From assembly GCA_951800675.1 (NCBI GenBank), contig CATOKC010000189.1, positions 1-5,088 on the forward strand: a stretch of 5,088 bases of DNA. The letters run 5' to 3'. Below are positions 1 through 5,067 of the stretch, in pieces (position 1 is the first letter of the stretch; every line of letters starts with the position of its first letter). The translations under genes and the position numbers were made by a program. The DNA comes from an uncultured Oscillibacter sp. GTDB taxonomy: Bacteria; Bacillota_A; Clostridia; Oscillospirales; Oscillospiraceae. The notes beneath the pieces were generated by a model. That model made no database searches. It saw only the letters and a program-made list of their open reading frames with translations, and was not told the DNA's origin.

Positions 1-57
1 CCCGGAATGCTTGCCTTTCAATAGTTTTGAGGTTGCCGAGCAGGCCCTAAAAAGCGA

Positions 58-91
58 TGAACCACAGGTCAGAAACGTGACCAGTGGTTCA
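58..91. repeat. Near-perfect inverted repeat, possible bidirectional terminator
   Basis: Two 14-bp arms, TGAACCACAGGTCA (58-71) and TGACCAGTGGTTCA (78-91), are complementary except at one position and enclose a 6-nt loop, GAAACG. On the minus strand the stem is followed after 4 nt by TTTTT (53-49). On the plus strand it is followed directly by TATTTT. It could therefore end transcription of the ABC operon, whose last stop codon is about 180 nt upstream, and of anything arriving on the plus strand. T-tract spacing is not ideal on either strand, and a recombination or protein-binding site is an alternative. Confidence 0.5.
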
Positions 92-109
92 TATTTTCCG
101 CTTTTTTGA

Positions 110-259
110 CGCGCCGCCGAGGCAGAGGGGATGATCTCCCAGATGGAGTTCGTCCGCCGGGTCAACGTGCAGGCGGAGACCGTCGAGCGCTATGTCCGGG
201 AAGGGAAGCTGGTCCCCGAAAAAACATCTCCATCTATTGAGCAAAAAACCAAGCCGTGA
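110..259 (+). pseudogene. Remnant of a GC-rich coding region, truncated, possibly from a mobile-element protein
   Basis: The plus-strand frame starting at 110 reads RAAEAEGMISQMEFVRR, then VNVQAETVERYVREGKLVP (161-217), with GC-rich codons (GTC, GAG, CGC, CGG, AAG, CTG) quite unlike the AT-richer stretch after about 218. Beyond KLVP the frame becomes low-complexity (EKTSPSIEQKTKP) and stops at 257-259, so the original reading probably breaks near 218. A TGA at 107-109 precedes it in frame, but the same frame is open from base 2 up to that TGA, so an older gene may have run in from outside the window. The first ATG (131) has AGAGGGG upstream but too close to be a convincing start. The phrase resembles, from memory only, a segment of long proteins carried by conjugative elements of Clostridia. 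It is probably a non-functional internal fragment. Confidence 0.45.
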
Positions 260-270
260 AACCTCTTCTG

Positions 271-1854
271 TCACAGTGCAATGCTCTGTGCACTACCCAT
301 AGTGCCGAAGCTTCTGTGAGAAACTATAATTAACCCCTGCCGGCCCTCTATCATTGCCTCCAGTGCCGCCTGCCCCTCCTTATCAAGATGGTTCAGCGGC
401 TCGTCAAGGACGAGAAACGGCGCGTCCCGAAGTAACGCTCGTGCTATCAGAATTTTCTTACGTTCACCTGGAGAAAGATTTTTACCCTCTGGCTCAATAT
501 TGTATTGCAGTTCCTTCCCAAAACCCAGCGCGTCCAGAATGCACTTAGCACGGTCCATCTCCTCCGAAAACAGATTACTTGCGACAGTGCCGGAGAAAAT
601 AGCACCATCCTGCTCCAAAAGCGTAACACTGCGCCGCAGGCAAAGCTGGTTTAATACGTTCCCGCCGCTGTCTGCGATCTGTCCGTTGTCCGGCTCATAC
701 AGCCCTGACAGCAGATAAAGAAGCGTACTCTTGCCGCTGCCGTTAGGGCCGGTGAGCGTGTAGTTTTTGCAAGCACTGAAACGCAGGCTGATGTCGTGAA
801 CGGCATCCCGCTCGTTTGCCGGATATCTGAAATTCACATTCCTGACAAGGATACTTTCAGAGACATCGCCGCTGTCGCTGCCGCCCGCCTCCGACGCTCC
901 ATAGAAAATCGACATACGCTTCACTTTCTCCGGCTCTTCCTTCAGCGCAGAGAAGAACTCGGCAACATAATTCCACGCCGCAGTGAAGCTCGAAAGCATC
1001 AAATAGCCGCCTAAAATCCCTCCGACAGAAAGGCTTCCCCGCGCCACCAGGATCGCACCCAATAGTACGGATATAAACTGCACGCCGTAGCCGCATAGGA
1101 AATCGAGGACAGTGTCCACCGCCTCAAATCCGGCTTTTTTCTGTCCGTCTGTCCGGCGGTATGAGCGAAAAAGCTCAGAAAATCTGGCGATCTCGAAGTC
1201 GTTCAGCGAAAAACCTGCTACAAAGTCGCGGATACTGCCCAATTCCTGCTGCATAGCACGGCGCTTCTCTTCATATTCAAGGGTCTTGCGCTTCAACGTC
1301 TGTTTCTGTTTCTCGCGCAGGATCGTAAGCAGCAGCCGCAGCCCGGAGAGCGCCGCCAGAATCCCGCAGTAGACAAGATGATACCCTTCGGACAGCACCA
1401 TATAGACAATAACCGCCACATAACCCGCTAAAATGACCGGCCGGGTAAAAAGCCATATCTGGTCAAAGGCAAAGGCTGCTGAATCGATTTCCAGCCGCTC
1501 CATAACAGCGCCGCTGTCTGAGTTCTCGATGTCGATCAGCCGCTTTTCAAAAAATCGGTTGACAAGGAAGACGTCATAACCAAAGCCGATTTTGGTAAGA
1601 AGAACGTTCTCTTCCATTTGCAAAAGAGGCGTCAGAAGGACATCCAGCAGCATCGCCGCGCCAAAACGCGGCAGCTGCGCCATGATCGCCCCACGATCCA
1701 GCGCCAGAAGACTGTCTGACATGGTGCCGATCAACATCGCTGCCACACTCGGCAACGCGATCGCCAGGAAGTCGGAAAACACGCGCACGATGATTGGCAG
1801 CAGATATTTTCTCCGCACATCCCTGCGAATGATTTTACTGTTTGACTCACTCAC
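271..1854 (-). CDS. ABC exporter half-transporter (membrane domain fused to ATPase), second gene of pair
   Basis: Encodes about 527 residues of an ATP-driven export protein in the inner membrane, with a transmembrane domain (about residues 18-300) and an ATPase domain (about 335-520). Visible motifs are the A-loop Tyr344 in FRYP, Walker A GPNGSGKS (369-376), Q-loop Gln415, signature LSPGE (460-464), Walker B FLVLDEP with catalytic Glu485, D-loop NHLD, and switch His513 in VSHR. The signature differs from the usual LSGGQ. I chose GTG at 1854 because it overlaps the end of the upstream ABC gene by 8 bp, with AAAGGCGG about 10 nt upstream; a TTG at 1926 would add 24 residues that merely read the upstream gene out of frame. 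The protein is shorter than the usual 570-600 residues and ends only 14 residues after the H-loop. It probably forms a heterodimer with its neighbour; the substrate is unknown. Confidence 0.9.
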   Translation of the reverse strand: MSESNSKIIRRDVRRKYLLPIIVRVFSDFLAIALPSVAAMLIGTMSDSLLALDRGAIMAQLPRFGAAMLLDVLLTPLLQMEENVLLTKIGFGYDVFLVNRFFEKRLIDIENSDSGAVMERLEIDSAAFAFDQIWLFTRPVILAGYVAVIVYMVLSEGYHLVYCGILAALSGLRLLLTILREKQKQTLKRKTLEYEEKRRAMQQELGSIRDFVAGFSLNDFEIARFSELFRSYRRTDGQKKAGFEAVDTVLDFLCGYGVQFISVLLGAILVARGSLSVGGILGGYLMLSSFTAAWNYVAEFFSALKEEPEKVKRMSIFYGASEAGGSDSGDVSESILVRNVNFRYPANERDAVHDISLRFSACKNYTLTGPNGSGKSTLLYLLSGLYEPDNGQIADSGGNVLNQLCLRRSVTLLEQDGAIFSGTVASNLFSEEMDRAKCILDALGFGKELQYNIEPEGKNLSPGERKKILIARALLRDAPFLVLDEPLNHLDKEGQAALEAMIEGRQGLIIVSHRSFGTMGSAQSIAL

Positions 1855-3361
1855 TGATCTCGCCGCCTTTCGCAGTCCACACCCGTGACCAACCAAGATC
1901 GAGCCGTTTATCGTGGGTGCAGACAAGGATCCCCTCTTTTCTTTGCCTCAAAACATCCAGCAGATGTTCCACACCCTCCGCGTCAAGATGATTCGTCGGC
2001 TCATCCAAAACCAGCAGCTCCGCCCGCTTTGACAGTGCAAAGGCGAGGCACAGCTTTTTGCGCTGTCCGTAAGACAATTCATCAAAATACTGTTCGCTGA
2101 TGTCAGTAATATGGAATGCCTTCAAATGTTTTCGCAGTTCATCAGCTGATACATCCTTATTTTCGCTCACGGCTTTTATCATGTCCACGGCTTTTACATG
2201 CATCAAAGGCTCCGATTGAAGGCAAACGGATATGCTGCCGCAGCGGCTCACCACACCCTCTGTCGGTTCATCAAAGCCTGCGAGGATCCGCAGCAGTGTG
2301 GTTTTACCGCCTCCATTTTCGCCTGTCAGCAGGATCCGCTCTCCGCGACGGATCCGCTGTCTGCCGCAGCGCATACAAACAGCGCCGTCAAAGCATCGGG
2401 AGAGAGGCGTTGTTTCTATCAGTGCGCCGGACGCGGACGTTCTTTCCGGCGCGGTATGTATCCCCAGCTGCTCATAGGCGTTTTTGCATCCGAACCAGCT
2501 CATACGCAGGTCAAAGATATCCTGGATGGAGGAAAAAAGGTAGCTGGACAATACGACCAGTACAGGCAGGTCCAAGCTGTCCGTCTTCCCATAGAGGACA
2601 AACGCGCCGAAAATGATATACCGGCCGTATTGCAGCAAATTGTCAATGACTGAATAGATAATCACTTCCAAGGTCCCCACCCGATCCGCCGTGCATCCGG
2701 CCTTTATCATGTCAGATGTCTTTTGCCGGTAAACCGACATGAACCACTTCTCTGCACAGTAAGCTTTCAATGTCCTGACTCCGCGGTAACCTTCCAGTAT
2801 CCAGTTTCTGTAGTCCTCTTCGGCGGCGTGTGTTCTGTCATATATGCGCTTGGTCCACTTTTCATAGATGAAAGTTGGAAGAAGCTGCAGCATATTGAGG
2901 CAGAGCATAATGACCCCGATACGCCAATCGATTGCCAGCATGATTGCTCCCGCCGCCAGGATGACCGCTCCGCTGCCGATGGCTTTCGGGAGAGAAACAA
3001 GATAATATTTTGTGACAGCAGCAGCGTCCTTATTGAGCCGGACATCGATGCCTCCAGCTGTTTCCACAGGAATCTCCGCTTTCAGAATGAGCGTGTATAG
3101 ATGCTCCAAAAACGCTTCCTCTTCGCGCAATGCTCTTAAACCGTAAAATCTTTTCAGCAGAAATATCGGTAGCAGGCTGAGCGCCATAAGCAGGATGGCA
3201 GCTATGCTGTAATTGAGAACGCCGCCATAATCCTTCGCCGCCACCGATGTCATGACACGAGAAACGAGATAGCCGCACATCAGGGAGCAGAGAAAGACTG
3301 AAAGGCGGCTGAAAGTTCCCAATATAATAGATGATCGAAAATAATGTGACAATTGTTTCAT
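1847..3361 (-). CDS. ABC exporter half-transporter (membrane domain fused to ATPase), first gene of pair
   Basis: Encodes 504 residues. Hydrophobic segments lie near residues 11-36, 50-69, 129-145, 148-166, 231-257 and 265-280, consistent with six membrane helices of an exporter fold. The ATPase domain follows: Walker A GENGGGKT (347-354), Q-loop Gln382, signature LSYGQ (429-433), Walker B ELLVLDEP with catalytic Glu454, D-loop TNHLD and switch His483 in CTHD. The segment just before Walker A is short, giving a compact ATPase domain. The ATG at 3361 has AAGGAAG (3375-3369) 7 nt upstream and a near-consensus promoter about 65-90 nt upstream. The stop codon lies inside the start region of the second ABC gene, so the two are co-transcribed and probably pair. 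The family exports peptides, drugs or lipids. No candidate substrate, processing protease domain or modification enzyme is visible, so the cargo is open. Confidence 0.92.
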   Translation of the reverse strand: MKQLSHYFRSSIILGTFSRLSVFLCSLMCGYLVSRVMTSVAAKDYGGVLNYSIAAILLMALSLLPIFLLKRFYGLRALREEEAFLEHLYTLILKAEIPVETAGGIDVRLNKDAAAVTKYYLVSLPKAIGSGAVILAAGAIMLAIDWRIGVIMLCLNMLQLLPTFIYEKWTKRIYDRTHAAEEDYRNWILEGYRGVRTLKAYCAEKWFMSVYRQKTSDMIKAGCTADRVGTLEVIIYSVIDNLLQYGRYIIFGAFVLYGKTDSLDLPVLVVLSSYLFSSIQDIFDLRMSWFGCKNAYEQLGIHTAPERTSASGALIETTPLSRCFDGAVCMRCGRQRIRRGERILLTGENGGGKTTLLRILAGFDEPTEGVVSRCGSISVCLQSEPLMHVKAVDMIKAVSENKDVSADELRKHLKAFHITDISEQYFDELSYGQRKKLCLAFALSKRAELLVLDEPTNHLDAEGVEHLLDVLRQRKEGILVCTHDKRLDLGWSRVWTAKGGEISE

Positions 3362-3368
3362 TGTGCAG

Positions 3369-3375
3369 CTTCCTT
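3369..3375 (-). promoter_or_regulatory. Ribosome binding site of first ABC gene
   Basis: AAGGAAG on the minus strand sits 7 nt before the ATG at 3361 and supports that start. No other in-frame start with a comparable site lies nearby. Confidence 0.7.
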
Positions 3376-3424
3376 TTGCATTTAGGATGGTACAGTGGGA
3401 GTTATTTTGAACAGCTCAGACGCT

Positions 3425-3453
3425 ATTATGTCAAAATAGTATTCTGATGTCAA
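3425..3453 (-). promoter_or_regulatory. Sigma-70/SigA-type promoter of the ABC operon
   Basis: On the minus strand, TTGACA (3453-3448) is a perfect -35 box, followed by a 17-bp spacer and CATAAT (3430-3425), a 5/6 match to the -10 box. Transcription would start near 3418, giving a leader of about 57 nt before the first ABC gene. TTGACAT recurs 19 bp downstream (3434-3428), overlapping the -10 box, so a regulator recognising TTGACAT repeats could block this promoter; that is inference. Confidence 0.75.
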
Positions 3454-3537
3454 GCGAGTTTATAGTATACCGGCGGGGAACGTGCAGAAGCAGGCTGCTG
3501 AACGAAGAAAACCGCTGCAAACGGAATTATACCACGC

Positions 3538-3683
3538 CGGAGGTCCAGACCCCTCTTCAAGTGGAGCGGCTCGGACCTCCCGGAGAACGCCAGCCTCCAG
3601 CTCGTCAAGGCCGGCGCGGGCGGCGCACCCCTGGAGGGGGCCGGGTCCACCCTCACCGCTGGCTGCACCGAGGTGGTTGGATA
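3538..3683 (+). pseudogene. C-terminal remnant of an unrecognised GC-rich protein gene
   Basis: The plus-strand frame ending at TAG 3681-3683 reads LFKWSGSDLPENASLQLVK, then AGAGGAPLEGAGSTLTAGCTE, then VVG and stop. The codons are strongly GC-biased (GAC CTC CCG GAG AAC GCC AGC CTC CAG CTC GTC AAG), as expected of a real gene of this genome and unlike the ABC genes. There is no usable start: an in-frame TGA lies at about 3499-3501 and no ATG, GTG or TTG with a ribosome binding site follows. Just upstream, the frame one base away reads TTPEVQTP in similarly GC-rich codons, so a frameshift near 3550-3560 may also be present. The fragment points toward the thioredoxin gene, so the intact gene would have been convergent with it. 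I do not recognise the protein. The 5' part was probably lost when the ABC module arrived. Confidence 0.45.
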
Positions 3684-3693
3684 GAGATTTTTT

Positions 3694-3735
3694 GACAAAC
3701 AAAAGCCGCCTGCGGCGTCACGACCGCAGGCGGCT
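3694..3735 (-). terminator. Intrinsic terminator of the thioredoxin gene
   Basis: A perfect 12-bp GC-rich stem, AGCCGCCTGCGG (3704-3715) with CCGCAGGCGGCT (3724-3735), encloses an 8-nt loop and starts 5 nt beyond the thioredoxin stop codon. On the minus strand it is followed by TTTGTTTGTC, the T-rich tail of a rho-independent terminator. No T-tract follows it on the plus strand, so it acts mainly on the minus strand and isolates the ABC operon from readthrough. Confidence 0.92.
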
Positions 3736-3740
3736 CTTGC

Positions 3741-4049
3741 TCAGCGGACCATCTCCAGGATCTCCTCCTTGGACCGGCCGCCCACCTCCCGGCGGGACAG
3801 CTCACCGTCCTTGAAGACCATCAGCGTAGGGATGCTCATCACGCGGAACTTCCGCGCCAGCTCCGGCTGGTCGTCCACGTTGACCTTGCCCACCTTGAAG
3901 CCCTCGGCCTCGTCGGCGATCTCGTCCACCGTAGGGGCCAGGGCCATGCAGGGGGAGCACCAGCCTGCCCAGAAGTCCACCAGCACGGGCTTGTCCGCGC
4001 GCAGGACCTCCTCCTCGAAGTTCTCCTTGGTCAGTGTCACATAAGCCAT
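3741..4049 (-). CDS. trxA: Thioredoxin with CSPC active site
   Basis: Encodes 102 residues, the normal length of a single-domain cytoplasmic thioredoxin that reduces protein disulfides using electrons from thioredoxin reductase. The active site is WCSPC (Trp30, Cys31, Ser32, Pro33, Cys34) in place of the classical WCGPC. Other hallmarks are the buried Asp25 in VDFWA, Lys55 in GKVNVD, the cis-proline Pro74 in SIPTLMVF, and a C-terminal helix from about residue 92. No signal peptide is present. The ATG at 4049 follows AAGGAG (4064-4059) with 9 nt between. The gene has its own promoter and terminator, so it can be a single-gene unit, although no clear terminator separates it from the permease gene upstream. 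No reductase gene is in the window. A Gly-to-Ser change between the cysteines may shift the redox potential; that is inference. Confidence 0.95.
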   Translation of the reverse strand: MAYVTLTKENFEEEVLRADKPVLVDFWAGWCSPCMALAPTVDEIADEAEGFKVGKVNVDDQPELARKFRVMSIPTLMVFKDGELSRREVGGRSKEEILEMVR

Positions 4050-4058
4050 AGTTGCAAT

Positions 4059-4064
4059 CTCCTT
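4059..4064 (-). promoter_or_regulatory. Ribosome binding site of thioredoxin gene
   Basis: AAGGAG on the minus strand lies 9 nt before the ATG at 4049 and fixes the thioredoxin start. Confidence 0.75.
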
Positions 4065-4084
4065 TTTGTTGATTAGGTTGTGTA

Positions 4085-4099
4085 GGGTATAGTATACCC
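4085..4099. promoter_or_regulatory. 15-bp palindrome covering the thioredoxin -10 box
   Basis: GGGTATAGTATACCC has perfect 7-bp arms around a central base and covers the whole -10 box of the thioredoxin promoter. A dimeric repressor bound here would block transcription, so it is a candidate operator. Because TATACTATA-like -10 boxes are partly self-complementary by nature, only the GGG/CCC ends add real weight. An 11-bp part, TATAGTATACC, recurs at 3461-3471. Confidence 0.4.
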
Positions 4100-4119
4100 C
4101 AGTTGCAGCAAAATCTCAA
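4091..4119 (-). promoter_or_regulatory. SigA-type promoter of the thioredoxin gene
   Basis: On the minus strand, TTGAGA (4119-4114) and TATACT (4096-4091) are separated by exactly 17 bp, each a 5/6 match to consensus. The start point would be near 4084, giving a leader of about 35 nt. The -10 box is embedded in the palindrome at 4085-4099. Confidence 0.75.
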
Positions 4120-4137
4120 CGGTTTTTTTCGGGGCCT

Positions 4138-5004
4138 CTACCGCCCCAGGGGCAGGGCCAGCACCAAAGTCCCCGCTGTCAGCAGAGCCAGGCCCGCTCC
4201 CGCCTTCCGGCTGAGCCGTTCGCCCAGCACGATCCGGGCGAAGAGCACCACCAGCAGAATGCTCAGCTTGTCAATGGGCACCACGATGCTTGCGGGGCCC
4301 TCCTGGAGGGCCTTGTAGTAGCACAGCCAGCTCCCGCCCGTGGCGAGACCCGAGAGGCAGATGAAACCCAGCTCCCGCCGGTCCACCCGGCCCGCCTCAC
4401 CGGCCCTGCCGGTGACCAGGACCATCAGCCACGCCATTGCCAGAACCACGATCGTCCGCAGGGCGGTGCCCAGGTTGGACTCCACCCCCGTGATGCCGAA
4501 CTTGGCCAAAATGGCCTGCAAGCTTGCGAACACTGCGGAGCCCAGGGCGTAGAGAAACCAGGGCCCCTCAGACTGCCGCGTCACGGCCTTTTTCTCCACC
4601 ATGAGCAGGGTCCCCACGCCGATAAGCGCCATCCCGAACCCCTGGGCCGCCCCGAAGGGCTCCCCCAGGAGCAGGAACGCCAGCAGGATGGTCAGCACGG
4701 TACTCAGTTTGTCGATGGGGGCCACATGGTTGACGTTCCCCAGCTTCAGCGCCCGGAAGTAGCACAGCCAGCTTGCCCCCGTAGCCAGGCCCGAGAGGCC
4801 CAGGAAGATGAGCGACCGCCTGTCGATCTGCCCCAGGGTCCCCTGGGAGCCCACCACGAACACCATCGCCCAGCTCATGATCAGGACCACCACGGTCCGG
4901 ATAGCCGTAGCCACCGTGGAATCGGTCTTGCGGATGCCGATCTTTGCCAGGATCGCCGTCAGCCCCGCGAACACCGCCGACCCCGCCGCGTATGCTAGCC
5001 ACAT
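4138..5004 (-). CDS. EamA/DMT-family permease made of two duplicated halves
   Basis: Encodes 288 residues of a multi-spanning membrane protein of the drug/metabolite transporter (EamA) superfamily, with about ten hydrophobic segments and no soluble domain. Residues 2-136 and 149-283 are two EamA units joined by a charged 12-residue linker (EKKAVTRQSEGP). They align without gaps at about 73 of 135 identical positions by hand count; shared blocks include GSAVFA, AILAK, LSGLATG, SWLCY and PIDKLS. The family includes exporters and importers of amino acids, sugars and other metabolites, and the substrate cannot be read from the sequence. The ATG at 5004 was chosen because AAGGAGG (5020-5014) lies 9 nt upstream and because this start matches the start of the second half. 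An in-frame start at 5070 would add 22 residues that read through the ribosome binding site and a hairpin. Thioredoxin follows 88 bp downstream. Confidence 0.9.
   Translation of the reverse strand: MWLAYAAGSAVFAGLTAILAKIGIRKTDSTVATAIRTVVVLIMSWAMVFVVGSQGTLGQIDRRSLIFLGLSGLATGASWLCYFRALKLGNVNHVAPIDKLSTVLTILLAFLLLGEPFGAAQGFGMALIGVGTLLMVEKKAVTRQSEGPWFLYALGSAVFASLQAILAKFGITGVESNLGTALRTIVVLAMAWLMVLVTGRAGEAGRVDRRELGFICLSGLATGGSWLCYYKALQEGPASIVVPIDKLSILLVVLFARIVLGERLSRKAGAGLALLTAGTLVLALPLGR
4317..4773 (-). repeat. DNA-level traces of the internal duplication in the permease gene
   Basis: AGTAGCACAGCCAGCT occurs exactly at 4317-4332 and 4758-4773 (plus-strand reading), 441 bp or 147 codons apart, in phase with the protein repeat. 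The following bases remain similar, both reaching CCCGAGAGGC. The copies encode the SWLCY block. The entry spans both copies; the bases between them are ordinary coding sequence. Confidence 0.8.
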
Positions 5005-5013
5005 GGGAAGTGC

Positions 5014-5020
5014 CCTCCTT
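5014..5020 (-). promoter_or_regulatory. Ribosome binding site deciding the permease start
   Basis: AAGGAGG within AAAAAGGAGGG on the minus strand is the strongest Shine-Dalgarno match in the window. It lies 9 nt before the ATG at 5004, which decides against the longer reading from 5070. Confidence 0.85.
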
Positions 5021-5031
5021 TTTCGGCAGTC

Positions 5032-5067
5032 CTGCTTTTCTTCTTTGTGTACAAAGAAGAAAAGCAG
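5032..5067. repeat. Perfect 17-bp inverted repeat upstream of the permease
   Basis: CTGCTTTTCTTCTTTGT (5032-5048) and ACAAAGAAGAAAAGCAG (5051-5067) are exact reverse complements around a 2-bp centre. The element lies 27 bp from the permease start codon, just before its ribosome binding site. No T-tract follows on either strand, so it is not a normal intrinsic terminator. The motif TTTTCTTCTTT recurs next to it on the minus strand (within 5070-5080). It could be a leader hairpin, a regulator site or the end of a dispersed repeat that continues past the window. Confidence 0.85.

Noticed and set aside
89..274. 61-codon minus-strand frame starting on GTG that overlaps the ABC gene stop
   Set aside because: It runs antisense through the GC-rich left remnant, and its residue pattern is typical of a shadow frame. 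There is no ribosome binding site and no recognisable domain.
1855..1926. 24-residue N-terminal extension of the second ABC gene from a TTG
   Set aside because: It overlaps the upstream ABC gene by 80 bp, has no ribosome binding site and reads the upstream gene's codons out of frame.
2116..2616. Plus-strand frame of 166 codons
   Set aside because: It lies wholly antisense inside the ATPase and linker region of the first ABC gene, whose motifs prove the minus-strand frame. The composition is Arg/Ser/His-rich, as expected of an antisense shadow.
3358..3381. Seven-codon upstream frame (MQKEAAQ) whose TGA overlaps the ABC start as ATGA
   Set aside because: There is no ribosome binding site before its ATG, and it contains the binding site of the ABC gene itself. 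It is probably chance, though a coupling leader cannot be excluded.
3482..3814. Plus-strand frame of 110 codons across the intergenic region
   Set aside because: It is rich in Pro, Arg and Ser, crosses the thioredoxin terminator and enters the thioredoxin gene antisense. Another frame of the same stretch has better coding character.
4121..4148. GC-rich hairpin GGGGC/GCCCC at the end of the permease gene as a terminator
   Set aside because: On the transcribed strand it is followed by A-rich rather than T-rich sequence, so it should not terminate permease transcription.
4568..5002. Minus-strand frame of 144 codons within the permease
   Set aside because: It is a one-base-shifted reading of the permease gene, Gly/Arg-rich with no membrane segments.
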